A stretch of 64,000 bases of DNA from Liolophura sinensis (taxonomy: Eukaryota > Mollusca > Polyplacophora > Chitonida > Chitonidae): contig NC_088301.1 of assembly GCF_032854445.1 (NCBI RefSeq), positions 38,365,187 through 38,429,186 on the forward strand. Reading direction: 5' to 3'. Each line of letters begins with the position of its first letter. Position 1 is the stretch's first letter. The translations under genes and the position numbers were made by a program. Shown here piece after piece: positions 36,155 to 52,184 of the stretch. A model generated the notes under the pieces. It did not search any database, was not told the DNA's origin, and saw nothing but the letters and a program-made list of their open reading frames with translations.

Positions 36155-38480
36155 GAAATAAAATAGAAAAAAGAAGTGGCTAAATGTCCCTACTATTTTT
36201 TGGTTTAACTAAAATGCATTGGGGCTAATATGGTATCAATATGACAGACATACTCTCTGGAAGTACATGCATGTATTTTATCTACATCAGGATTACATTT
36301 GTATTTGCTTTCAGCACTGGGAGGTTAGAGCAAGGATACCAGACTGCTTTGACTGGTGCCAGTATAACATGACAAGGTAGGATATCTTGTGTGTGTCTGC
36401 ATAATACTCCAAAGACGGCATGGAATCGACACAGTATATGTACACACACCTAATGACTCTTTATTGTCATATGGCTTAAAAATGATTAAGTATATAATGC
36501 AATAACCCAAGCATACATACACATAGCCATACCATATTTGCCACAATTTATTACGTGTAGTTTATTATTCTTTGGGTTTATTTCATGGGTTTATGGGTTT
36601 TATAAGATAAAGACCTCTGATAACTTCACAAGAAATCCAATCAGAGCTCTAAAGGTATCCACCCCACCCCACCTTAACAGGTACGTTATTAACTGTAAGT
36701 CTACACAAGTGTACTTGACAAATCTCCTGACAAAAACGCATATGCCTACATATGGTTCCTATTTCCCTGTTAGCAGCCAGAATGACACATATAGATATGT
36801 ACAGTCAGAGTTACCCAGTAGTTGCTGATGACAAATGATAACATATAACTGTAGGATCAAAAGTATCTACAGCTGAAGATGTCACACGCAATATTCCGAA
36901 ATCTCAGTACAAGCATCAACAGAACTGTCAACATGCATCACTTCCATGTACTTTGGTACATAAAGAACGTGGATGTTGTTTCACGTATTAGCATTATCGT
37001 GCACCCACATTCTGGGACATACAGACGACACATCTTATATTTAACCTACTCATACTCTAAGGTGATAAAATCTTCGTAATGTTATCGAGTCAGGATCGAT
37101 ATAACCGCCTTTCCCTCTCCTGGAGAAAATGAAACTGACATGGGCAGCGGCACCTAGCGGACATCTGAAGGAATAATCAAGAGGAGACAGCCTCTGTCCT
37201 TACGAAATTATCTCCCTTTAATTTGTGTTTTTGGCTACTTGTTTTCCATCATCCTGTTGCACAGAACACCTTTCTATCTTGTACTCGTCACAACTGTCAT
37301 CAGGTGTTAACCAAATCCAAAAGAATCTAGTCTTAAAAAGATCAGTCTTGAAATACATAGTCAACCATGAAAAACAAATGTGCAAATGGGTATATCTTAA
37401 ATGAGGACAATGTTTTCTCCCTTGAATTATATATTACACTTTGTAATGTGTATCTGGAAGGCCCACTGCAGGTTGCATCACGTTACCAAATTCTCATTGA
37501 AACAACAGGTGATAAGCTATAGCAGTGCTGGATTCACATACAACTCTTTTTCTGTTGGGCATTAATCCACAATCCAAGCATTAGATCCTGGCCAAGTGGA
37601 TGGCTAAGATGATTTAAATGCTACAACACACAAGATGCAGGTTCACTGAGCCAGATCTGTAATCTGTAAATTCCCCCTCTCATTGTTCTTGTTTCCTTGC
37701 TTACAATAATCAATTGCTAATGCTTGTGTAGCTGTCTAATGTTTCTTGATGACCACATATTTCATGTTTATGTCACACACACGAAACTGAAAGCCATCAT
37801 ATATTAATTTCTTAGATTGGCGTTTAACACTGTGCTCTAGAGGTTCTCACTTATTCGGTAGTAATAGCCTTCCTTTGTGGATTTAACTGGAGTAAGGAGT
37901 AAACCACTAACCTTTGCCAAAAAGCCTGAAAAAGCTTAAAGACGCAGCTGAAACCTAAAGCTGGACACAAACACCAAATCTCTTTGGTCAAGACCATGAA
38001 AGTCCCAGTGACCACTTCAACTATCACATCCAGCAAGCCCCATATCATGGTGTATGTCCTATATAATAAAATTCTTAAGTGTAATGCTTAACACCAATAA
38101 AATTAATAAGTAATTCTAGGGGCCCAGCACTATGCAAGTACAACTGTTCTGCACCTGCACGAAGTCTGGTGAACTACTATAATTCTTCACTTTTTCAAAC
38201 GTTCACACAGTGGTGTCCATCTTAATAATTCACAATTTTCTTACACACTGACAACAAACTTTGTAAAGCATTTGGATGAGCATTCTTGCCAATATAAGTT
38301 AATCTATAAAATTAAATAGTTATGTGTATAAAATGCATCGAAAATTGTGAATACTAAAAATGTTAATAATGGTATGTCCCACGTTTAATTCTTGGCCACA
38401 GTTTTCTTCTAATACCATGTAACAAGATTAAAGACAAGACGACAACTGCAAGACATAGAATTAAATCATTTTTTTTTTTT
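36155..38480. other. FGGY upstream / NDUFA7 downstream interval
   Basis: No coding exon is supported. The interval should contain the FGGY promoter and noncoding first exon. It also holds a SINE-like copy at 36308-36525 and a conserved-looking AAATTATCTCCCTTT motif at 37205-37219. The 14-mer CAGGATCGATATAA at 37091-37104 recurs at 40762-40775 inside NDUFA7 intron 1. Confidence 0.5.
36308..36525 (+). mobile_element. SINE-like fragment (family B)
   Basis: It shares CAGCACTG-GGAGGTTAGAGCAAGG, TGCCAGTATAACATGAC and TGTACACACACCTAATGACT with the copy at 47174-47412. It lies upstream of the FGGY ATG. Confidence 0.5.
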
Positions 38481-38483
38481 TGT

Positions 38484-38489
38484 TTTATT
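38484..38489 (-). terminator. candidate NDUFA7 poly(A) signal
   Basis: TTTATT on the + strand is AATAAA on the - strand, 211 bases beyond the NDUFA7 stop. It is followed within a few bases by a run of As on the - strand (38469-38481). No other hexamer closer to the stop is evident. Confidence 0.4.
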
Positions 38490-38699
38490 TACATAGACAA
38501 ACCTGAAGGTATCTTGAGGCTGTGGTTGAAAACTGACGTCACTCTTTCCATCTTGGAATTTACTATCGCACAAAGGTTTATAACACACAGCTAGCACAAT
38601 CAACTTGGGAATAACTCCTCTATATACAAGGCCTTTACTGTATTACTGCACATTTCACACAAGATGTTCTACATAAAAACAAATGTGAGTTCGCGTTAG

Positions 38700-40842
38700 C
38701 TACGTCAATGACTTCCTCTGTAAATATTCTCCTTGCCCTGATTCCCAGTTGTAACCATATCCTGGAAGCAGTTGTGTCCTTGGTTTGCCTTGGCTGAAAT
38801 TAGTAATGACCAAGAAATGTATTTACATATATGCATTAATTCAACATACTAACTGGAGTCATTATTTTTTCAAGACTATATTTTCCAATCACACATAGAC
38901 AAAATGCTGAATTTTCTCAACTCAAGTAGTGCTAAATGCACTTCAACTGTATGACTACAAAGAAAAACCATAATACCCAATATTAGCGTAATTACATTAT
39001 GATTGCCTAAACTGTTAACATGACAGATTTTATCAGCTGAGGTGCTGTTAAAACACCTACATTTCTTGACCTGCACCAACTAGCTTTTGTCCTTCAGTGA
39101 AGACAACTGTTGGCGGATTGACTTCTCTTCTCCCATCACGTGTATAGTAGTAATTGTTATTTAGCTTGTGAGAAGGACCATCAGGTAGAACAGGTGGCGC
39201 TTGAGTTCTTCACAGGAACAAAAAAAACCCAAAAAGCATCAATTTACATTTAGGCATCAACTCGCTGCACAAAATATTTATTTGCGATCTATTTAAAAGC
39301 ATGATAACCCAGCTTTTGTATACACAGCTTAGGATTTGAGAAAAATTAAAATAAACAACAGGAACTCAAGACACAAATATCAGGCAGCAATACTGAAATT
39401 CTTCTGGCTGTCAGATTTATGCCATTAGAGAGTAAGCTTATTGAGAAATCTGATGAATTGCTTCCAAAATGCAAATATTTTATGGTATTTAAATCTTTCT
39501 TCACCTTGGGCTTAATTCCTCTTCAAATCGAAGAGCCTGGTTGTATTTTCGCTGAAATGAAATATTATGAAAATCATTTGACAGCCAGCAATTTTATCTA
39601 GGGGCAGGAATACATGATGAACTTTCCCACGTACGGCAATTCCATAGACCAAGCTAGCACTGCATACCAAATATTTAAATGTGGACAGCAACCAAGTTAC
39701 CTTCAATGTCACAGGAGATGCTCCAATGGATTTAAATGAAATCTATATGAATTTCATATGTTACTTTAGAATTCTGTCATTCTTTGTGACACAAAGCTCA
39801 TCACCATCTCTTAAAGATATACCACACTGTTCTAATGCTCATAGCCACCTGGACTTGTTTTTGTCAGATGCATTGGACATGTATCACAATGTTTCTTTTC
39901 TACTGGAAAAATCAGAAAGTAATTATAATTGAGCAGTCTGAGTGCAAGCAGTTAGGGATTAACATTCTTTCTGCCACACAGAAACACAGGGACAAAACAT
40001 GGTCAAACCGAGAACTGTTGGCCTTACAATTGCACAAGTCGATTGTTGTCATCTATGAACCATAAATCAACATGACTGTTACGGCGTATGAGACCACGGA
40101 CTTTACTCGCGCCAAAATGTAAACTTGCAGTGGGGCAACTCTCATTGAGCAACACAATGTGTTACGGGAGTTACAGAGGTAAACAGCCACAAATGTGTCA
40201 GATTGACGCCAATGAACAGTTACCGCTGTTCACATGTGCATAACGAGATGGTCTCTGTTATTAACGAACCTGTTGCGAGATTCATGCAAACCAAAATGTT
40301 GTATGGCAATCACGTCTGTTCATGACAAGTGATCACCTTTTTCGAGACCATACCATAGCAGCTGGTAAGTTATCGATATGGTGGCTGCAACTGGGTAGGT
40401 CCCGAAAATGCGAGACATTTGGGGCTTATTTCTCTCGATAAGAGTTACCCATTCCTCAACTAGCTCTTCGATGACTTGATGTCACTCTACCACGTGATAA
40501 CAGCCTCAACGTTAAAACCCCATTTCGACTCAAATATTTACCTGGTCAATCGTTGCACCCATGAATGTCAGATACAAAATACACTGCATAGACATTTAAC
40601 GTGTTCAAGCTGTATCCATCGACCTTTATCCAATTTACAACAACAACACTCAGTGTTAGTGTCATTCAAAACAACGTAACAATTCATTTCTTAAAAATTG
40701 AAGGACTTTCTCACAAGAAAGTCTTTTTTTATAGTCGTTAAGATTTCGATCTCGAATGGAGCAGGATCGATATAATACCCACCCATAACAAAAAATCACG
40801 AATTTTTGCCAGGAACGGAGTCAGCTGTCTCTTGGCTGCCAT
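38700..40842 (-). CDS. NDUFA7: NADH:ubiquinone oxidoreductase subunit A7 (B14.5a) homologue
   Basis: An accessory subunit of mitochondrial complex I. Exons on the - strand, in coding order: 40842-40783, 39551-39505, 39207-39071, 38788-38700 (TAG). Total 110 residues; the human protein is 113. Exon 1 gives [20 protein letters not shown]. Exon 2 gives [14 protein letters not shown] and joins in phase to RTQAPP. Exon 3 carries the family hallmark [21 protein letters not shown]-type block (residues 45-65). The last exon gives [12 protein letters not shown], like the PG-x-x-YNW end of invertebrate family members. The last acceptor is uncertain: the usual-looking TTTCAG ends five bases earlier, but only the AG at 38790-38789 keeps this frame. 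No cleavable presequence is expected in this family. It lies divergent from RPS28, with 214 bp between start codons. Confidence 0.88.
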
Positions 40843-41056
40843 GTTTGCCCTAGGGTCGGGCTATCTTCTTATGGATTTGTTAAATGTCGTGAGTCTGCTA
40901 AAAATCTAAAAAAATAAAAAAAACGATCACAAATATACTTATTTATTTATCACAAACTATTTCGAAGTCAAAATTTGTGACTGACACAAAATATTCCGGA
41001 GGAGGGAACTCCATGCCGGAAGTAAGTCCCTTACGCCTTCCTTTTCAACTGCAAGC
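40843..41056. promoter_or_regulatory. bidirectional NDUFA7/RPS28 promoter
   Basis: This 214-bp segment separates two divergent start codons, so it must hold both 5' leaders and a shared promoter. It contains a perfect ETS/GABP core, CCGGAAGT at 41016-41023. An 11-base pyrimidine run, CCTTCCTTTTC, lies at 41036-41046 just before the RPS28 ATG and fits a terminal oligopyrimidine start site. On the other side the NDUFA7 ATG is embedded in AAACATGGCAGCC, which is YY1-like. ETS and YY1 sites are typical of bidirectional housekeeping promoters; no TATA box is apparent. Confidence 0.7.
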
Positions 41057-45856
<4,800 letters not shown>

Positions 45857-46225
45857 TCTTGCTGTTTTACTATTTGAGATGGTAAGTTTGATTCACATCT
45901 TACCCAAATCATAATCAGAGGTACTTTAAGATTTTATTCAGATATGGGGTGTTATTTTTGTGTACACTGCAACTCATTTGTCTGTATTATGGAGCATAGA
46001 GTAGACCATTTTTCCTGTACCATGTAACAGTCATACTTCAGAGTACCAAAGTATTAAATATTCTGTGTGTAAAAATGTATAAATTTTTTTCTTTCCAGAA
46101 ATCTTTCTCCAGTACCTTGATGATCATTGCAAAGACAGATTGCATTGTAGATCCCTATCATGTCACCATGTTCCAGAGCGAAAACATCTGTTAAATTGTC
46201 ATTAAAGATGGATTCTTGAATAGTA
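45857..46225 (+). other. RPS28 3'UTR with probable intron and poly(A) signal
   Basis: After the TAA at 45854-45856 a strong donor (GAGATG, then GTAAGTTTG) ends an exon at 45881. A pyrimidine-rich tract ending CTTTCCAG precedes 46099. ATTAAA at 46201-46206 is the candidate poly(A) signal. The stop lies 25 bases before the inferred junction, too close to provoke nonsense-mediated decay. A 3'UTR intron in RPS28 is also present in vertebrates, as I recall. Confidence 0.6.
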
Positions 46226-46695
46226 TAAAAATTGCCTTTCTTGATTTATTCACCCTTAGTGCAAATCAGAATTTCCTGGGTGGGTGCATGGCAGTAGTTG
46301 AAGCATTTTTGTCATTCTTCTAAAAGGGACTACCATATCAGTGAGTTTTTGTGGAAGACAAGAAATCATTTACAACTGAGGTGGTAATTGTGAATTCAGT
46401 TTCCTCCAGTTCCAGCTTTGCTTTTACAGTGAGAAGGTAACCTTTATAACATACCTGTCAAGGTTTATTTGGTGTTATAGGTGAACTGTTGTTTTTGGAC
46501 CCTGACATGGTGATCTGTTTCAAGTCAGAAATACAGCAATATACAGCAAAAGTAATACAGCACTGCTTGCATTGGATTGAAATTCTTATTTTTACCGTTC
46601 AGCCATTATTGGCTGAGGGGTATTGTCATAGCGGGTGGCATCTGTTCCCCTGTCAGTCCATATCCTTGTAAACGCTCTATCTCTAGAATGCTGTA

Positions 46696-46975
46696 GCCCA
46701 AGTTCATCAGACTTACACCTCTCACTTCTTAGCTAGAAGAACCCTAGTGATTTTCAGCGATCTTGACCTTTTTCTTCAAGGTCATAGGGCCATTTAGGTT
46801 AAATTTTATAAAAAGCTTACAAACATATCTACAGAGTAGTTTATGCCAAATTCACCAAACTTATATCCCATTTGTTCTTCAGTGACTTTGATCTTTTTCT
46901 TCAAGTTCATTTGGGTCATTTAAGTTAAATGTGTTTCCAAACTTTATAGATGCCACTAGAAGATCTACACATTAC
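46696..46975. repeat. degenerate tandem repeat, two units of about 140 bp
   Basis: Both units contain a TTCAGYGAYYTTGAYCTTTTTCTTCAAG-like block followed by GTCAT...CATTTAGGTTAAAT or CATTTAAGTTAAAT. The units are about 70 percent alike by eye. Confidence 0.5.
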
Positions 46976-47173
46976 AAACCACCATTAAGTTGGATCTGTT
47001 CATTACAGTGTACATGTGCTCAAGGCTGAGGGGTTTTAAGTGCATTGCACAGCATTTCTATTATTTGTAATTTATACTTATTTGATTAGTGTATAATAAG
47101 GCAGCTACACGGATGTAGGAATTCAGACTATACATCAACCTTTGGCAGCTTTCTCACTTCTCCATGTGACTAG

Positions 47174-47412
47174 CATGGCGCTCAGCACTGAGACGTTAGA
47201 GCAAAGGAAGTGAAATGGTTGGCCCTGTGCCAGTATAATGTGACTGGGTGGAGTATCGTGTCTGGTGTCTTCAGGGAGCATGATGCTTCAGTGGCAGGAA
47301 CACTAAAGCAGCACAAACTCGCCCTGCCACAGGAAGACACAATATATGTACACACACCTCATGACTCCTTGTGGTCATGACTGATAAATTGATCAGTACG
47401 ACGCACAAGCAT
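47174..47412 (+). mobile_element. SINE-like fragment (family B)
   Basis: It contains GCGCTCAGCACTGAGACG, GCCAGTATAATGTGACTGGG, TGATGCTTCAGTGGCAGG and TGTACACACACCTCATGACT. The copy is well preserved but has no tRNA-like head. Confidence 0.55.
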
Positions 47413-49020
47413 TCATATGTGCATACATACCAGACTAGTGGAAGATAAGGTAATTTTGAGATCAATCGCTTTTGTTGCTAAAGATGAAAAAAAAAAAAGA
47501 GTTGTACCGCATCATGTAACTTGTCAGAAATGCTATGCAGCTGTTGTTGACATTAACTTACCTATCAAATGTCTCACTCTGTTCCGGTGGCACAAATGGA
47601 ATCCCGTTCTTCAGGTTCCAAAGTTCTCAATTGCTTCATTTTCTCCATCTATATGTTCTTTAATTGTTGTAAAACTTGCAGTTGTAAATGTAATCAAAAA
47701 GAGTTGACTGACTAATCACATGGTTTAGTCTCTGGTTCCTTGCCACCTTCTATGTAGCTTGAAACTGGTCGGGTACATTAAAAAGTGATCTGCCTAATGA
47801 TATGTTGACTGTACAACAACACATTTACACGACCAAAAACAAGCCAGATGGTTCAGTGGAACCTAAAACATGTCTTATCAATCAGGCCACAACCCTCTTA
47901 CCTGAAGCAACCAGCCTCAGCCAGACCAAATACACTGATATTCATGGTTTACCTGAATATCTATAAAATCAATTTTTGAAGTGTCTTTCCAGAAAACTCA
48001 ACAGGTACAGCCCAGATAAAGCTGATGATTTTGCAACAGAAATGCAACTATCATGTCAAGAATAACATGGGATTGACTGCGCATCAAGAGAGAAACCCCA
48101 TGATTCTCCGATGGATAACACTTGAAAAACTGGCACTGGATAAACTATCTGATTTTATTCCTGAAAACCATTGCTCTTTCATAACTCATTGATGGATGTT
48201 TTTCCATGACTCGGAGTGTCCCATTGAGGCCATCTTCTCCACATGCGACGCCATATGTTCTGAACAGTTCAAAATTTGTGTGACGCTCCATAAATAGGAA
48301 CGAATCACAAGAGATGAGAAGGCATGTGACAGGGTTTGGCGCCACTGAGTTGACACAAATTGCAAGGTCTTTTATAGACAGTGTTTTTAGCCTTCTGGGT
48401 TAGTTTGATAGGCTTTGTGGTTGAACGTAAGCCTATAACAGGTATACATGGGTGGAAATGGAAGTAATGAGTATTTCTGGTGTATACCATAACTGCAGTG
48501 TGATGTACAATAATTGATAAGTGGATGTAACGTGACTAATTTGGTATGCTGTCTGAAGTTATTTGAGTGTCTATGACATGGCTGCTGCCTCACCAAATGC
48601 GGTCGGTTTGAGTTAAGCTGTTGCTTATTTGCCTGTCGTCACTATGCTTGTATCTGTTATCCTTCCAGGGTTGCACACTACTGTCATACATACGAATGAG
48701 CCCAGTCCAAATGTAAAATCAGAGGAAGGAAATAAAGATCATAGTGACAAGCAAGCCAGCATTGTTTCCTCTGTGAAACTGAAAGGACTGATAAAACCCA
48801 CTCCGGTTACAGGGAGGTCCTTATATCTTAGACTTAAGTCAAAATTTCAATCGTTTAACTTGGCATGTTCCTTTCTGTTATTTTAGTTAGAATTTGTTTT
48901 ACAATAACTTACACAGAATTTACACCGTTAAGCAATGTTTTGATCTTGTTACAAAAGAGTTAATTTTTAGAGTGATTTGAAATTTTAACTGAAGTCCAAA
49001 ATCGCCTCGTGATTCTGGGG

Positions 49021-49252
49021 CCTACGGCCTATTCCACAAAGACATTTCTGACGTAAGTTAAAATTCAAAATGTTCCTCGCAATGCTTGGTTTTTGGTTAT
49101 GGAAGATGAAATTTTGAGACATTTGTGTTAAGATGTAACTGAGGAGGTGGTAAAAATGTTTATCTGCAGGACTCAAAAATAAGATCAAAATCATATTTCA
49201 AATTTTGACAAGTCAAATCTGTCTTTGTGGAATCAGCCCCTAGGCCGTAAGG
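49021..49252. mobile_element. MITE-like element with CACAAAGACA termini
   Basis: The left end is CCTACGGCCTATTCCACAAA followed by GACA. The right end on the opposite strand is CCTTACGGCCTA, an 8-base insertion, then TTCCACAAAGACA. The inverted repeats continue weakly into the interior, giving a foldback of about 230 bp. No open reading frame is present. Confidence 0.55.
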
Positions 49253-49494
49253 AGGTTAATTTTACACTTATTTACAAGATTACAAGATGGTTGAAGAGAT
49301 GTCAGACATAATCCTGCAGATGCTCTTGATTGTACACTAGCTAATACCATGGTATAACAAGCCCATCAACTACTTGGCATATACGGTTGAAATTTCACAC
49401 TGCATGAAAAAAAAAAAACTGACCTAGTTGGTGGATATAAGCACCCACAAATCTGGGTTATATATGATTGTGCACCAATGCAGTCACTGGCTTT

Positions 49495-49650
49495 CTTTCC
49501 AGTCATGTTGGAAGATCTACCAGCAACCTGAGGATGGTCATGGGTTTTCCAAGGCGCTGCCCAGTTTTTTCACACTGTAAGGCTGGCCATGGTCATATGA
49601 GTGAAATATTTTTGAATTTGGTGTTGAACACCTATCAGATAAATAATATG
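49495..49650 (+). mobile_element. SINE-like fragment (family A)
   Basis: GGAAGATCTACCAGCAACCT, GAGGATGGTCATGGGTTTTC, GAGTGAAATATTTTTGAATT and ACACCTATCAGATAAATAAT follow the family A order. The copy is strongly diverged. Confidence 0.45.
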
Positions 49651-51912
49651 ATGATTGATGAATATGATGAATAAAAAAAACATGCAAATGTGTTGTTTAT
49701 GTAGTATATTTCAACTTCAAAGAAGAGGCTTGAATACTTCTGAAATAGCCAACTCATGCTATAGTGGGAGTAACATTCCAGAGAAAAATGGCAGACTGCA
49801 TAATCATCAGATAACCAAATCTTAATACTAATGATAGGATAAACCCTCTGCATGGAATGCAATTAACTTTAAATACTGGTAAATAGGGAAGGCATAAATT
49901 TGTATATATCACAGGCATAAAAGTTATTAACTTTCTAAACAACAAGGTTAAATTTTTGCATTACAGCATGCAGTGAAGTGCTTGTTTGTGCATATAAAGC
50001 AATCAAGTACTGGGACTACCTAGGCAAGTTGCATGCATGTAAATATTGCAACAAAACAAAAGAAAGATTATTGTGATTGTTGTAGAAGTGGTAATACCGT
50101 GAATTCCGGTATAACAAATGGCATTTGCCAATAAGGAGGGCAGTGCCCCTCGAAAAGGTTTACACAAAATGAACAGCCTTTGTCAACCACAACAATGTAC
50201 AAATGAGACCGACACAAAACACTGTTAAATGATTTGAATTAAGTTGCTACAACTTAATTTCAGAACTAAAGTTTTATGACAGAGACATTTGCTGTCTCAA
50301 ACTGAGCCAGAAATTTCTGCTCAATGTTATTAAGTATATTTTTCCACCTAACTCATTGTCATAAAAATAGAGCATGCATATATGTAACAATATAACAATT
50401 AACAAATGAAAAGCAATGGGAAAAATACAATCCTGTGAATCACATCACTAAGTGACTTAACTCTAAGAGAAGCTTTCAGTGCAGTGCAATTAAATGTCAA
50501 ATGATAAAGTAACATTGATTTAGAGGCAGTGGCAACATTTGTCTCATCACCTTTTCCTTTCTTTTTAAAATTTTTTTTTTGTCAACATAATAAATGCATA
50601 CAAAAGAAGTTCGATATTTAAGGCTCAGCTTCCCAGCTTTGTCCTGGCTGTCTGACTCAGTACTTTGGCCATTTGCACATTGTTGCCAAGGTTAGAGAGC
50701 TCTGCATAGAGGACCTGTAATTTTTCTATTCCATTCAATTTGTTAATAAAAAAAACTTTAAAAATATATACCTCGAACCAAAGTTGATATCACTAAGCCA
50801 AGCACTGCTGGAGATATCAAACAGACCAGGTTACTTACTGCTACACTGGCCAACAATACTTCACAAGTTAACCAGTTTGTATATGACTCTAGTAATTAAG
50901 CTTCATACTAAATTTGCTTCAATTCAGCCGAACAGTTCTTAAGATAGTGCATGGACAAGGTTATTGCAGGATAAAATGCAACAGACCAAAATGACTAAAG
51001 AGCTCACAGGCAAACCTCAACAGTTGGCTAGCTAGAAAAGCCCTTGTTTTTAAGTTCCAACCTAAATTTGATCAAATTCCGCCCAGCAGCGCTGGATATA
51101 ATGTATGCACAAGCTTATTCTCTGTTACAGTAGCATAACAGTAACAAAGAAGCAGATGAAGAAACCTAAATGTCGATTCATTATTATGATTCAAGTCAAA
51201 GTTTCAAGACAAATTTGGTAAGCTACCCATGAATTATGAAGATATAGTGAAAAGAAATTCAGAGTAGTGGATGACAGACATATTAAACCACAAAAAGAAT
51301 AAATCACCCTGAAGATAGCTGGAGAGAAACATACTTAATTATTGTGGTAATAAAATATACAAGCATTTTTTTATCTTTAAAGAACTCTTTAATAAAAAAA
51401 CCAATAAAATTTGACACCAACCAACTTTTGATCAAAGTTTGTACATTCTCAGGTGGTTGAATAAATTACTGATGTCAAATTATAACTTATATGTAATAGT
51501 CACTTTAATAAAAAAAGAAAATATTACACAAAAGTAACTTTGTTCATGGAATTCAAAATGAAAGCACAATACTTCTCACACCTATAATAGGAAGGGCTAC
51601 GTTCAAATGTATTTATCACAGAAAAAGCTATCACAGAACAAATAACTAAAATTCTTAATATTCACACTGTATTTTCCCGTAATAAAATTGGAAGTGTGTT
51701 TGAGTACAAATAAAACTGCAGATTATTTTCTAAATGATATAAACACTCATTAAACTTAACTACCACATTGAATTCCATTATTTGAGTACATACAAAATAT
51801 TTCTTTACGTAGCCTAAATTTGCTGTATTAAAAATGGTGATAAATTGCTGCAATTTTCCATCACAAAAATATCTGACCTGCAAAAATATGACAGTATGGC
51901 GGTATGTTTAGA

Positions 51913-51918
51913 TTTATT
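51913..51918 (-). terminator. candidate C1orf87-homologue poly(A) signal
   Basis: TTTATT on the + strand reads AATAAA on the - strand, about 270 bases past the stop codon at 52185-52187. It is the first such hexamer I noticed downstream. Confidence 0.35.
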
Positions 51919-52184
51919 CACGACACATATTTACGTCAATGTGTCCCTTCATAAATGCATGGTCATTATCGTAAGAAATGGAGGGGAGGCGGGGTTCTAT
52001 TAAACAACGTAAATACTTGCCAACTTGTTGCAAATCTTACCCTTCTTTGCCATGACAACATATACATATACCTATTAAATGCACTACTTATTACCTTACG
52101 CTACAGTGATTCTAAAATCCCATCATTCAAATTTGAATTCTATGTGGTTAAGGGGTGTCAATGTGTGACAACCATACTCATTAA

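Larger units (their letters stand above)
46226..51900. other. convergent intergenic region RPS28/C1orf87
   Basis: No gene is supported. It contains a degenerate tandem repeat (46696-46975), a SINE-like copy (47174-47412), a MITE (49021-49252) and another SINE-like fragment (49495-49650). Open stretches at 47417-47707, 48145-48345 (- strand) and 48629-48886 lack recognisable domains or good paired splice sites. Confidence 0.5.

Noticed and set aside
48145-48886. Two frames (- strand 48145-48345, + strand 48629-48886) considered as a small gene
   Set aside because: No conserved domain, no convincing exon pairing and no third-position pattern that I can see.
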